From contig DXBR01000056.1 of the NCBI GenBank assembly GCA_019116455.1, positions 1 through 61,502 of the forward strand: a stretch of 61,502 nucleotides of DNA, read 5' to 3'. Below, one piece after another: positions 16,787 to 25,902 of the stretch (position 1 is the first letter of the stretch; each line of letters starts with the position of its first letter). This DNA comes from Anaerobutyricum stercoris. Its GTDB lineage: Bacteria; Bacillota; Clostridia; Lachnospirales; Lachnospiraceae. The notes under the pieces were generated by a model, which had not been told where the DNA came from, ran no database searches, and saw only the letters and a program-made list of their open reading frames with translations. Position numbers and translations under genes: made by a program.

Positions 16787-18115
16787 TTATTTTTCGATTG
16801 CAATACAACCGTCAGCGATTTCTTTGATCGTACCGCTGATACTAGCATGAATACAAGCACCTAATTTACCTTCTGCAGGTTTTGCGATCACATCGCCTTT
16901 TGCAACTGTATCACCAACATTTACACACGGAACTGCCGGAGCGCCGATGTGCTGTCCGCACGGAATAGAAACATGGTCTATCTCTTTTGGAAGTTCTGTC
17001 AATGGTGCAGCCACATTGTATTTTGAGAGTCCCAGATTAGCAATAAGCTTCTTAATCGGATATTTTTTGTATTCTCTCATTGGATGTGCTGATTCAGGCG
17101 CATTGTTTAATGAATTTCTGATACCCTGTTTTGCCATGATACCTTTTAATTCGTGATTTACCTTCCATGGCTGGAGGTTCATAACGCAGGCATACTGACA
17201 AAGACGGCATTCTGAACATAAGAATGCGATCATTGGAGTGTCAGAACCATCGCACAGATGGCCGTAACTAGCAAATCTGATAGTCTTATGCGGAGCAATT
17301 CTATGTCCTATCAAATTACGAGGACATACTTCTGTACAAAGGCTGCAGTGACAGCACGCAGCTTTTGCGATATGAAGCATTTTGGAAATGTCCATCTTCA
17401 CATCCTGAATCAACGGATGACTTTCCGGTAATACAATCAGACCTTTGGTTGTCTTGGTAATCTTGGAGTCCAGAGGAACATGTTTACCCATCATAGGGCC
17501 GCCGTTGATAACAACATAAGGACCATCCACAGTAACGCCGCCCGCCAGTTCAAGAGCTTCGCCGACTGTCATGCCGAGAGGCAGCTTCATAGTCACATGA
17601 TTCTTTACTTCTCCGGCAAATGTTACATAGGAATCCGTCACCGGCTGATCCTCATAGTATGCGTTGTAAATGTTGAGAACTGTCTCAACATTGGAAACGA
17701 TCACGCCTACGTTTAATGGAATACCGCCTTCCGGAACAATTCTTCCTGTCACCTCATATACCGTAACCTGTTCATCACCCGCTGGGTAAAAGTTTTCGAG
17801 AAGATGAAGGCTAAAGCCTTCATACTCCCCAATAAGCCCGTTAAAGCTGTTAATTGCTGCTGTATAATGATCCTTTAAAGCAATAACCACTTTATCTGCG
17901 CCTACGGTTTCTTTGATGAGCTTTAAGCCTTCAAGGATTTTTTTTGTCTCGACTGCCATCAGCTGCTGGTCTACTCTTAACAGCGGCTCGCACTCCGCAC
18001 CGTTAAGGATGACATATTCAGCTTTGGCGTTCACTTTTACATGAGTAGGAAAACCTGCGCCACCGGCGCCTACGATACCGGACTGAGCGATAATATCAAT
18101 AAGGTTTTTTTCCAT
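16787..18115 (-). CDS. pduS: PduS cobalamin reductase (RnfC-like Fe-S flavoprotein)
   Basis: 442 residues from the ATG at 18115, seven bases after AGAGG; a GTG nine bases upstream overlaps that box. The glycine-rich GAGGAGFPTH (about 15-24) is the FMN/NADH-binding motif. Two [4Fe-4S] motifs are CCHCSLCTEVCP and CSECRLCQYAC. A C-terminal biotinyl/SLBB-like part ends the protein. It reduces cob(III/II)alamin to cob(I)alamin for PduO inside the compartment, probably wired to PduT. Confidence 0.94.
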   Translation of the reverse strand: MEKNLIDIIAQSGIVGAGGAGFPTHVKVNAKAEYVILNGAECEPLLRVDQQLMAVETKKILEGLKLIKETVGADKVVIALKDHYTAAINSFNGLIGEYEGFSLHLLENFYPAGDEQVTVYEVTGRIVPEGGIPLNVGVIVSNVETVLNIYNAYYEDQPVTDSYVTFAGEVKNHVTMKLPLGMTVGEALELAGGVTVDGPYVVINGGPMMGKHVPLDSKITKTTKGLIVLPESHPLIQDVKMDISKMLHIAKAACCHCSLCTEVCPRNLIGHRIAPHKTIRFASYGHLCDGSDTPMIAFLCSECRLCQYACVMNLQPWKVNHELKGIMAKQGIRNSLNNAPESAHPMREYKKYPIKKLIANLGLSKYNVAAPLTELPKEIDHVSIPCGQHIGAPAVPCVNVGDTVAKGDVIAKPAEGKLGACIHASISGTIKEIADGCIAIEK

Positions 18116-18131
18116 TTTACTCACCTCTTAA

Positions 18132-19538
18132 TTATTTCATTCTGATATGGAGACCATCCTTTAATACACATCTTCTCTTACGGCAGAATGATTTGGCAGA
18201 TGTCAGACCCTCACCGGTAGGACCTGCGATGGTAAATGTGGTGTATCCCATTCCGCCAACGCCGATACCAGCATAAGATGGGCCGTTCTTAACGAAAATA
18301 GTAGTTTCGATTTCTTTTGCCATCTTGGTAAGCTTATCTACATTTCTGGAATGCATCATTGCTGTATGTCTGTTGCCGTGCTCTACTTCTACGGCAAACT
18401 CAATCGCTTCATCAACGTTTGCTACACGAACGATTGGAAGGATAGGCATCATCAGCTCAACCTGAACGAATGGGTGATCCTTAGGAGCTTCCATGATAAT
18501 ACATTTTACTTCCGGACCAACTTTGATTCCCACTTTGTCAAGGATATACTGTGCGCTCTTACCAACAAAGTTTACATTTGGTTTCTTTCCATCGTTTGTA
18601 ACCATCTCAACCATCTTCTGGATGATTTCCGGATCTTTCACTTCATATGCACCGTTGTTCTTCATATTGAAAATCAGGTAATCAGCAATCTGATCAACTG
18701 CGATAACTTCTTTCTCTGCGATACATGGAAGGTTGTTATCAAAAGAACATCCGTTTACGATATCAACGGCAGCTTTCTCGATATCTGCTGTCTCGTCAAC
18801 AACAACAGGAGGGTTACCTGCGCCAGCGCCGATAGCCTTTTTACCTGTGGACATAACAGCTTTTACGATTCCAGGGCCACCTGTAGCAACCAGCATACGA
18901 ACCTTTGGATGCTGCATCATGATATTGGTGTTCTCAATGGATGGCTCTTTTACAGTAACAATCAGGTTTCTCGGAGCGCCTAATTCTTCCAGCTTAGCAT
19001 TGATCTTTTTGATCAGCCAGATGGAAACGCCTTTGGAACGTGGATGTGGGCTGAATACTACAGTATTTCCGCCTGCCAGCATTCCGATGGAGTTACAGAT
19101 AACTGTCTCTGTAGGGTTTGTGGTAGGTGCGATTGCTCCGATAACACCAAACGGGCAGTACTCTACTAATGTAAGTCCGTCGTCTCCGGATAATGCTTCT
19201 GTAGTCAGATCTTCGATTCCTGGAGATTTCTCAGCAGCCAGTCTGTTTTTGATCAGTTTATATTCATAAGCTCCCATGCCGCTCTCTTCTACGGCAAGTT
19301 TGCTCATGTATTCCAGGTTTTCTTTCTGGCAAACTACTTCTCTGATTCCCTCAACAAATCTCTGTCTGTCGGACATGGAGTAGTTCATATATTCTTTCTG
19401 TGCTTTAGCAGATGCCTCGATCGCGTCGTCCATTGTCTCGAAAATACCATAGGTATAATCGTCGGCAGGGCAAGCGGATTCAACATCTGTTAAAACCTTT
19501 TTCACAACTTTTTCAATTAATTGAACATCAATATTCAT
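18132..19538 (-). CDS. pduP: CoA-acylating propionaldehyde dehydrogenase PduP
   Basis: 468 residues. Residues 1-18 (MNIDVQLIEKVVKKVL) form the amphipathic helix that targets PduP to the shell lumen. The ALDH body carries the catalytic cysteine in NNLPCIAEK. The reaction is aldehyde + NAD+ + CoA to acyl-CoA + NADH. The start overlaps the pduO stop by one base (TAATG), and the RBS is AAGGAGG. Confidence 0.95.
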   Translation of the reverse strand: MNIDVQLIEKVVKKVLTDVESACPADDYTYGIFETMDDAIEASAKAQKEYMNYSMSDRQRFVEGIREVVCQKENLEYMSKLAVEESGMGAYEYKLIKNRLAAEKSPGIEDLTTEALSGDDGLTLVEYCPFGVIGAIAPTTNPTETVICNSIGMLAGGNTVVFSPHPRSKGVSIWLIKKINAKLEELGAPRNLIVTVKEPSIENTNIMMQHPKVRMLVATGGPGIVKAVMSTGKKAIGAGAGNPPVVVDETADIEKAAVDIVNGCSFDNNLPCIAEKEVIAVDQIADYLIFNMKNNGAYEVKDPEIIQKMVEMVTNDGKKPNVNFVGKSAQYILDKVGIKVGPEVKCIIMEAPKDHPFVQVELMMPILPIVRVANVDEAIEFAVEVEHGNRHTAMMHSRNVDKLTKMAKEIETTIFVKNGPSYAGIGVGGMGYTTFTIAGPTGEGLTSAKSFCRKRRCVLKDGLHIRMK

Positions 19539-20557
19539 TATGCATTTCCTCCTTGCATTTTTTCTAATGCATATGTAGCGACTGCCATATCTTCCTCGGC
19601 AGTACCTCCACTGACGCCGATGGCACCAATTACTTTGCCATCAACTTCAATCGGATATCCACCGCCAAAACATACAATCCTGCCATCTCCGGAGTTATGA
19701 AGGCTCCACAGGCTGTCACCTGGTTTGGTAACATCAGCAAGGGCTGCAGTCGGACACTTCAGAGCACATGCGGTGTAAGCTTTGTCCTGTGACACTTTCA
19801 CGCTGATCAGCAGAGCCCCTTCCATTCTCTGGAAGTACAGAAGGTTACCTCCCTCATCCACTGCGGAAAATACCATCGGCACACCGATTTCATTTGCTTT
19901 TTCTTCCACAAATTCAGCCATCTTTTTCAGGCTCTTTAAAGACATGTCCATCTTGCATTCTCCTTTATTGCCGTCGCCTCCCATGGTTTCTTTCACCACT
20001 TTGCGCACTGCCTCTTTGAGCTCCTCGATTTCCTGCTGCTGTGCTCTGGCTTCCTCAAGGCGCGCCATGGCAAAACATGCGTCTGAAAGACGATTGATAT
20101 ATTTACGTAATTCATCGCGAACAGGAATCTCCCTGGCAAGGGTTGTTATTTTTCTTTCCGCTCGTCTTACGACTGTCCTCGCCACATGCAAGGCTGCGGA
20201 AGATGGATTTACTCCAGGCACTACGAACTCGCGCATCAGTCCATTGACTTCCGTTGATTGATCGACAATATCTTCCAGGTATTTGATGTCTGCCTCTCCA
20301 ATTTTGTCCTTAAGCATCTCCATGCCCCGCTCATCGGACGCGAATTCTGCTCCTGCCTGGAACATTCTTTTCTGAATATGATTGATATATTCTCTGATAT
20401 CCGGTGACTCAGTCTGGGCGTAAGCTACTCCCAATGCGGAAATAGCTTCGTCGATGGTTCCATAGACATCGACATTCAGGCTGTCTTTGTCCACTCTGGA
20501 ACCGCCGTATAAACCTGTTGTACCTTTGTCACCTGTCTTTGTATAAATATTAGCCAT
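19538..20557 (-). CDS. pduO: PduO cob(I)alamin adenosyltransferase with C-terminal GlcG/HbpS domain
   Basis: 339 residues. Residues 1-190 are the PduO-type adenosyltransferase with the ATP-binding TKTGDKGTTGLYGGSRV motif and an RRAERK helix. Residues about 205-339 are a GlcG/HbpS-like domain (CPTAALAD, GGGYPIEVDGKVIGAIGVSG), which in PduO can bind haem. It transfers adenosyl from ATP to cob(I)alamin, completing B12 recycling for PduCDE. Confidence 0.95.
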   Translation of the reverse strand: MANIYTKTGDKGTTGLYGGSRVDKDSLNVDVYGTIDEAISALGVAYAQTESPDIREYINHIQKRMFQAGAEFASDERGMEMLKDKIGEADIKYLEDIVDQSTEVNGLMREFVVPGVNPSSAALHVARTVVRRAERKITTLAREIPVRDELRKYINRLSDACFAMARLEEARAQQQEIEELKEAVRKVVKETMGGDGNKGECKMDMSLKSLKKMAEFVEEKANEIGVPMVFSAVDEGGNLLYFQRMEGALLISVKVSQDKAYTACALKCPTAALADVTKPGDSLWSLHNSGDGRIVCFGGGYPIEVDGKVIGAIGVSGGTAEEDMAVATYALEKMQGGNA

Positions 20558-20569
20558 ACATTCACACCT

Positions 20570-20851
20570 TTAACACTGTGACACTTCCACGGTATCCACA
20601 ATACCAACGATTGCGGCATCAACAGGAAGACTGTTTTTCTTGTCACCATCACCTGACATACGCGCCGAACTGCCTCCAACGACAATTACGGTTTCGCCAT
20701 CACCGGCTCCAACAGTATCGACGGCAATTTCGGTCTGCTTTTTAGCTGTAAGGTCCTGATTGATCTTTTCGACGATCAGAAACTTACATCCGGTCAGACT
20801 GGGGCATTTTACAGTAGATACCACTGTGCCAATTACTTTACCTAAATACAT
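20570..20851 (-). CDS. pduN: BMC vertex pentamer PduN (EutN/CcmL family)
   Basis: 93 residues from the ATG at 20851 (MYLGKVIGTVVST), the canonical family start; an in-frame ATG at 20914 would run into the flavoprotein gene. VDTVGAGDGETVIVVGGSSAR is the family signature. Pentamers cap the twelve vertices of the shell. Only one vertex gene is present in the window. Confidence 0.94.
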   Translation of the reverse strand: MYLGKVIGTVVSTVKCPSLTGCKFLIVEKINQDLTAKKQTEIAVDTVGAGDGETVIVVGGSSARMSGDGDKKNSLPVDAAIVGIVDTVEVSQC

Positions 20852-20864
20852 GTCTTCACCTACT

Positions 20865-21722
20865 TTACTCTCTGACAATCGTGATACCACGATTGTATGC
20901 TTCGTCATTTGCAAGACCTGTCACAACCGCGTCAGCTCCCACAATAATGGTTTTATATCTTGCATTTTTGGCAATATCCACACGGCCGATGACCTTTTTA
21001 TCCAGCTTAATGCTGGCTGCCTCTGCCGCCGCACTGCCACTGCAAGTCGGTTTTGCTGCTTTTTCGTTTTTTACCTGCGCCGGTTTCACGTCTGAATCCG
21101 GAGACGGGAAATCAAAACTTGCAGCATATACTTTATTTACTTTCTCAAACAGATTATCGTCTACAGTGAGATGGATTCCGTAGGACTGCAGCGCCTCAAG
21201 ATTACTGCGCATCCGCATCTTGTAAGCGTCGGTCACCTTGAATCCAATCTTCGCTCTGACCTCGTTATCCGGACAGCAGCCGTCAACGGCAGCCACAATC
21301 GGTTTACCCGTGGCCATGGCTCTGGAAATCATATTCGTGAGCAAATTATCACTGATGCAGTTTGCCACCTTTGCAGCCGTATTAATGGTCAGCGCAGGCA
21401 CGATCACGAACTGATTATCGTCAATAATCTGTCTTCCATTTACCGGAGCGCCCTCAACATAAATGGCATCCGGACCAATATCATTCTGGATACGTTCTTT
21501 TGTAAGAACTTCGTCAGCAGCCTTTGACATTACAACTGTCAGTTTCCAGCCATCTTTTTTCAGCTCTTTCAGGGATCTTACCGCATCGGCATATCCGATC
21601 AGCGCTCCTGAAAAAAGCACTGCCGCCTGCTTGCAGGCATCCATATATCTCAGAACGATCTGGTCAGAAATATATTCCACAATGGTTGACATAAGCGCAT
21701 TCTCAAATTCGTTTCTATTCAT
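20865..21722 (-). CDS. BMC-associated flavoprotein (Dfp/CoaC-like)
   Basis: 285 residues, eight bases after eutJ. The body looks like the flavoprotein fold of PF02441 (AAVLFSGALIGYADAVRSL, VVPALTINTAAKVANCI, KPIVAAVDGC). A linker rich in Lys, Pro and Ala follows at about 215-235, then a short C-terminal domain (KVIGRVDIAKNARYKTIIV). Such flavoproteins occur in some Firmicutes BMC loci in place of parts of the Salmonella gene set. An FMN-dependent redox role, perhaps beside PduS or PduQ, is inference. The N-terminus (NEFENALMSTIVEYI) could be an encapsulation helix. Confidence 0.75.
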   Translation of the reverse strand: MNRNEFENALMSTIVEYISDQIVLRYMDACKQAAVLFSGALIGYADAVRSLKELKKDGWKLTVVMSKAADEVLTKERIQNDIGPDAIYVEGAPVNGRQIIDDNQFVIVPALTINTAAKVANCISDNLLTNMISRAMATGKPIVAAVDGCCPDNEVRAKIGFKVTDAYKMRMRSNLEALQSYGIHLTVDDNLFEKVNKVYAASFDFPSPDSDVKPAQVKNEKAAKPTCSGSAAAEAASIKLDKKVIGRVDIAKNARYKTIIVGADAVVTGLANDEAYNRGITIVRE

Positions 21723-21730
21723 TATGCCAC

Positions 21731-22549
21731 CTATTGTCTGTTACAGTTCATGGCAATTCCAAGAGGTGTTACCAGTAATGGCTCCTTTGGCTTGATTGTC
21801 TTAATTCCGGTTTCTTTCTCAAAGACACTCTCGAACTTCTTAAAGCTGCAGGCACCGCCCACAACATAGATCACGTCCACATCATATCCCTGAATAAACC
21901 GGGAAACAATGGCAGCCATCTTCTCTATTACCGGTTTCACGACCGGAAATACCAGCACCTCCTGTTTCGGATCCTTCTTGATTCTCTCCGCTTCCTCAAA
22001 AGTACATCCCAGACTTCCGGCAAGAACCAGAGTCATGTGCGTACCTCCTGTCGGTTCATCGGCCGTAAAAACTACCTTTCCGTCTTTCAGAATACTGATA
22101 CCGGTCGTTCCGCCACCGACGTCCACCACTGCTCCGTCTGTAATTCCCAGAACAGAGGCCGCAGCCGTAGGTTCGTCAATGACATTGACCACGTCCAGTC
22201 CGACAGATTCCACAACGTTGGAGATAACTTTTACGTTGCCGGATATAATTCCCGGAGGAATGGCTGTAGCCGCCTCGCGGAACTCTACGCCCATCATTTC
22301 CTCCAGCCGGTTTTTCATATTCTGAACCGCTCTGGATGCACCGAGAAAATCAACAACGATACCATCCCGGACAACTGTAGAAGGATAAGAAGCCCCTGCG
22401 ATCGGGGTATTGTTGGCGTCCACCACAGAAACCACAATATTTGCCGTTCCCAGGTCCACACCCAGTCTCAATTCTCCTTCATACGGTCGAAATTCTTCAT
22501 TTTTAATCAGCTCTGAAAAGCCGACCAAAACATCATTATAATTATTCAT
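21731..22549 (-). CDS. eutJ: EutJ-like actin/Hsp70-fold chaperone
   Basis: 272 residues, close to EutJ (about 278). Phosphate-binding motifs of the actin-like ATPase fold are VDLGTANIVV near residue 31, VVDVGGGTTGISIL in the middle and VVGGACSF near the end. EutJ is known from ethanolamine loci, where it is thought to be a chaperone. No ethanolamine ammonia-lyase is present, so here it must serve a diol-dehydratase compartment. RBS: GAGG. Confidence 0.9.
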   Translation of the reverse strand: MNNYNDVLVGFSELIKNEEFRPYEGELRLGVDLGTANIVVSVVDANNTPIAGASYPSTVVRDGIVVDFLGASRAVQNMKNRLEEMMGVEFREAATAIPPGIISGNVKVISNVVESVGLDVVNVIDEPTAAASVLGITDGAVVDVGGGTTGISILKDGKVVFTADEPTGGTHMTLVLAGSLGCTFEEAERIKKDPKQEVLVFPVVKPVIEKMAAIVSRFIQGYDVDVIYVVGGACSFKKFESVFEKETGIKTIKPKEPLLVTPLGIAMNCNRQ

Positions 22550-22623
22550 GCATTCTGCCTCATAGGTCTACCATATTCTGCCACTATATACCGTTGTCGG
22601 TAGACTGCGACATATCAAGGTCA

Positions 22624-22654
22624 AATCAGGTGCGATGTGATACCGCACCTGATT
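22624..22654 (-). promoter_or_regulatory. Perfect intra-operon hairpin between the tailed BMC gene and eutJ
   Basis: AATCAGGTGCG (22624-22634) and CGCACCTGATT (22644-22654) form an 11-base perfect stem with a nine-base loop. It has no T tract and lies inside a 198-base non-coding gap of the operon. It may be an mRNA-end stabiliser or processing site. Confidence 0.55.
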
Positions 22655-22747
22655 CGTACCTGAGTATTACGATCTGATTGCAATTCACACGATATATCAG
22701 ACATCCGGTATTTCATTCATACTGTCGTATGCACCGGTTATGCCGGA

Positions 22748-23575
22748 TTATTTATCTGTGTTCTTTTTCTTTCTAGATCTTCCGCTTCTTCTATTTCCTG
22801 TTGATGGTTTCTTGGCAGGAGCATCTGTGTCGGTTACATCTTCTGCTTTTTTCTCCTCGGCAGGCGCAGGTTCTTCCTTGGTCTCTTCCTCAGGAGCTGC
22901 GACCGGGGCTTCTTCAGCCTCAGGAGCTACAACCGATTCCGTTTCCTCCGGTTTTGTTTCTGCTTCTGCTGGAGCTTCTTCCGGCTGGACTTCCGTTGCC
23001 TGCGGAGCTTCCTCTGCTGGAGCTTCCACTTCCTGTGGAGCCTCCGGCTCTGTCTCCTCAGCTTTTGGATCCTCTTCCGGCTGAACTTCCGCTGAATCTG
23101 TTTCCTTTTTATCAGATGTCTTATCCTCAAGCTCTTCAACTACAGGCGGTTCAGGTGCTTCTTCCATTGGCGTCTCTGCCTTTGGCTCTTCTTTCGGCTT
23201 CCAGTTCTTAACCAAAACAGGCTTCTTGCTGTCGCCCATCGGACGATATCCTTCTGCCAGAGCAATCTCTCCTCCTACGGTCTCCCTGTTATCCACAAGA
23301 AGCGCCCGCATGCTAGGAGCCGGTCTTGCTTTCAGAAGTACGCTCTTTGTTCCGCTTAATGATCCCTGTACAGCCTCTGCTGCTTTTTTACCCGCTTCCA
23401 CTGCTGCTTTGCAGGCTCCGACATTACCCTCGACTTTTACGGTACACATACCGTCGCCTTTTGCATACTCAAAACCCAGCAATTTGACATTGGCAGATTT
23501 GACTGCCGCATCCGCAGCCGCCACGCAGGCCGCCAGGCCAAAGGTTTCAATAAAACCAATACTTTTGTCAGCCAC
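22748..23575 (-). CDS. BMC-H shell protein with long acidic Pro/Glu/Ala tail
   Basis: 275 residues from a GTG at 23575 behind AAGGAGG. Residues 1-90 are a BMC domain (KSIGFIETFGLAACVAAADA, CTVKVEGNVGACKAAV). Residues about 125-252 are low-complexity Glu/Pro/Ala/Thr repeats with EEAP-type units. The last 20 residues are strongly basic (RRSGRSRKKK). The gene occupies the position of pduJ/pduK in Salmonella. The tail is likely disordered and may organise shell, cargo or compartment position; this is inference. Confidence 0.88.
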   Translation of the reverse strand: MADKSIGFIETFGLAACVAAADAAVKSANVKLLGFEYAKGDGMCTVKVEGNVGACKAAVEAGKKAAEAVQGSLSGTKSVLLKARPAPSMRALLVDNRETVGGEIALAEGYRPMGDSKKPVLVKNWKPKEEPKAETPMEEAPEPPVVEELEDKTSDKKETDSAEVQPEEDPKAEETEPEAPQEVEAPAEEAPQATEVQPEEAPAEAETKPEETESVVAPEAEEAPVAAPEEETKEEPAPAEEKKAEDVTDTDAPAKKPSTGNRRSGRSRKKKNTDK

Positions 23576-23613
23576 CTTTACACCTCCTTACTTTCCAGAT
23601 TATAACTTATAGA

Positions 23614-23982
23614 CTAGTCCAGACTCCGGAACGGCATCTTCTTTACAAGCCGCGCCGCGTTGGAACCGATATTCCTGAACTGGTCTGTCTGATAAAACTT
23701 AATTCTAAAAAGAGGGGCCGCTTTATCTAGCTTTTCATACTGAAGAACAACGCCTTCTTTGCTGATTCCAACGCCCACCCCTAATCTTGAATCCAAGCTG
23801 GCATTCCGGGCAAGTTCCAGAACGTCCGAACAATGCTCTGCCTGAATATCATAGGGGATACCTTCTTCTTCAATCCCAAGAAGAACTCCGGAAAAATCAG
23901 CCAAAGAAAGATTATCACAGTCATAAAAAACTTTTATTGAAGGTCTTGTATTTATTCCTGTATTACTTCCTTCCATTTTCAA
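23614..23982 (-). CDS. pduH: Diol dehydratase reactivase small subunit PduH
   Basis: 122 residues, overlapping the pduG stop by four bases. It is related to the dehydratase beta subunit fold (KVFYDCDNLSLADFSGVLLGIEEEGIPYDI, LGVGVGISKEGVVL). With PduG it swaps damaged cobalamin from the inactivated dehydratase for intact coenzyme. Confidence 0.93.
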   Translation of the reverse strand: MKMEGSNTGINTRPSIKVFYDCDNLSLADFSGVLLGIEEEGIPYDIQAEHCSDVLELARNASLDSRLGVGVGISKEGVVLQYEKLDKAAPLFRIKFYQTDQFRNIGSNAARLVKKMPFRSLD

Positions 23983-25799
23983 TCTCCCATATCAGAACAA
24001 GACATTGCAAGTCCTGTTGCCACCGCATTTCGAGGTCCCTCGCATCCGCGAATATTACCCCGGCCAGCTACTATATTATATTGTGATAATGCATCAGTTA
24101 CGAGAGTCGGCACCTCAAAGTCCAGTGCAGAACCGCCGACTAATACTACAAATTCAATATCTCTTACATTTCCCGTCGGGCTGACCTTAGCCAGTGAACG
24201 GATTGCATTTGTAACAAATACTTTTCGCTTTGCATTAGTCCGTACCAGTTTGATCTTCTCAAGGGAGGAAAATCCCTCAAGCGGTACTAATTCTCCACCT
24301 TCCTTTACCAATACAACCTTAGCGAAAACATTCGGATCCAGCGGTTCCTCAAAGAACTGCACTGTACCGTCCTCATGACGAATGTGGAAAAGGCTCTCCA
24401 CCTTTGCAAGAGGATATTTCTTAATGTCTTCCGCTGTGTTAAAGTCTTCAAGACCCAACTCAGATTGAATCAGGAGCGTCACCATATTGCCGGCACCTGC
24501 CAGATGAACCAGCTTAACGTCTCCTTCTTTATTCTTAATGGATGCGTCCGTCGAACCTGCGCCCATATCAACAATAGCAATCGGTACGTTTGTACCAGGT
24601 GTTGTCAAAGCACCTTTGATAGCCATGTCGGCTTCAACGCCGCCGACATATACAGGTATTTTCAATCTGTCAGTCAACTCTTCAGCGATCATCTGCATCT
24701 GCAGACGGTCTGCCTTAACCATGGCCGCGATACCAACTGCGCTCTCCAGTGAAAACTCATTGGCGAGACCTCCCTTTACCTGCTGCGGATTGTAGGTATC
24801 CACCGCCAGTAAATCCTGAATCTTGATATCTCTCGGATGCTGGTTTGTAAGATTTGACATAACCTGACGAACTTTTTCAAGCATTCCGCCGGCATTCGTT
24901 CCCGGTTCGCCTTTAATATCTTCGATGACATCTATGCTTTTCACGGCATCCATCATCTTTTCGGCGCCTTCGTCAACGCCAACCGTTACTTTTTTCTTTT
25001 TACCAATAATTTCAATGGAACCAGCAGGAATCCGTCTTTCCTTTACGTCTCCCTCTGGTGTTTTAATTACAACGGCCGAGCGGTTTCCGATCAGCGCCCG
25101 GGCAATCGGGACAACCTGCTTTGTTTCTTCCGGTGTCAGTTTGAAGAGCGTCGCAATACCGTACGGATTGGAGAGAACCTCAACCACTCCGCCAACAGCG
25201 GCAACCTCAACGGCACAATTCATGCCCAGCGGGACCTTATCGACCATTCCCACCTCATCGACAATCGGAATCTTTTTCTCAAGACGGTTGTTAATTAAAA
25301 CGCCATCATCGCGCTGGACAATGGCACCTGTAATATTTAATATTTTATTATACTGGTTGATAATCCTTGCAGCGGCTTCAAAGGAAATACTTGACGGGAT
25401 AACCACTATCACGTCCGAACCTGATTCCACCTTGTCCAGCTTTGTGATAAGCTGGGAGGTTCCGACACCAATCCCAATACCGCCAGGGGTATTGGGATTG
25501 TGTCCAATCATAGTTGATTCAGTGATAATAGTCTCGGTAATCGTTTCCATAGCAACATCACCGATTACGGGAGCTGCCTCATTCACGCGAACTTCATCCA
25601 GATCGCTGATATCAAGCCCAACCTTGTCCAAAGCGTGCTTCAGAGACTGGAAAACTCCGTGAATATTCTGTTTTGTTCCTTTGATTCCAGTGGTACCTGT
25701 GATACCACTGGAAAGAAACGTCACATGCTTTCCGTCGATTCTGGCAACGGCTGTTTCTGTTGTCGCATTGCCAATATCAACGCCCGCAACTAATTTCAC
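23979..25799 (-). CDS. pduG: Diol dehydratase reactivase large subunit PduG
   Basis: 606 residues from a GTG at 25799, eight bases after GGAGG; the Salmonella protein has 610. Actin-like ATPase motifs are VAGVDIGNATTETAVA at the N-terminus and VDMGAGSTDASI near residue 405. A segment rich in glycine (GEPGTNAGGMLEKVR) matches family members. Hsp70-like ATP hydrolysis drives release of inactive cobalamin from PduCDE. Confidence 0.95.
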   Translation of the reverse strand: MKLVAGVDIGNATTETAVARIDGKHVTFLSSGITGTTGIKGTKQNIHGVFQSLKHALDKVGLDISDLDEVRVNEAAPVIGDVAMETITETIITESTMIGHNPNTPGGIGIGVGTSQLITKLDKVESGSDVIVVIPSSISFEAAARIINQYNKILNITGAIVQRDDGVLINNRLEKKIPIVDEVGMVDKVPLGMNCAVEVAAVGGVVEVLSNPYGIATLFKLTPEETKQVVPIARALIGNRSAVVIKTPEGDVKERRIPAGSIEIIGKKKKVTVGVDEGAEKMMDAVKSIDVIEDIKGEPGTNAGGMLEKVRQVMSNLTNQHPRDIKIQDLLAVDTYNPQQVKGGLANEFSLESAVGIAAMVKADRLQMQMIAEELTDRLKIPVYVGGVEADMAIKGALTTPGTNVPIAIVDMGAGSTDASIKNKEGDVKLVHLAGAGNMVTLLIQSELGLEDFNTAEDIKKYPLAKVESLFHIRHEDGTVQFFEEPLDPNVFAKVVLVKEGGELVPLEGFSSLEKIKLVRTNAKRKVFVTNAIRSLAKVSPTGNVRDIEFVVLVGGSALDFEVPTLVTDALSQYNIVAGRGNIRGCEGPRNAVATGLAMSCSDMGD

Positions 25800-25847
25800 T
25801 TTATATACCTCCGTTGTTTCCACTTACATGCGGTCTCAGGGAGTCAT

Positions 25848-25867
25848 ATGCAGCAACTGTACTGCAT
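25848..25867 (-). promoter_or_regulatory. Small hairpin in the pduE-pduG gap
   Basis: ATGCAG (25848-25853) and CTGCAT (25862-25867) surround an eight-base loop in the 103-base gap between pduE and pduG. It is short and could be chance. Confidence 0.3.
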
Positions 25868-25902
25868 CTAAGCTTCCTTTATTTACCGCAGAAGCTAATC
25901 AA

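Noticed and set aside
22550..22747. A decayed pduJ or pduL in the gap before eutJ
   Set aside because: No frame on either strand resembles a BMC domain or PduL; the gap holds only the hairpin.
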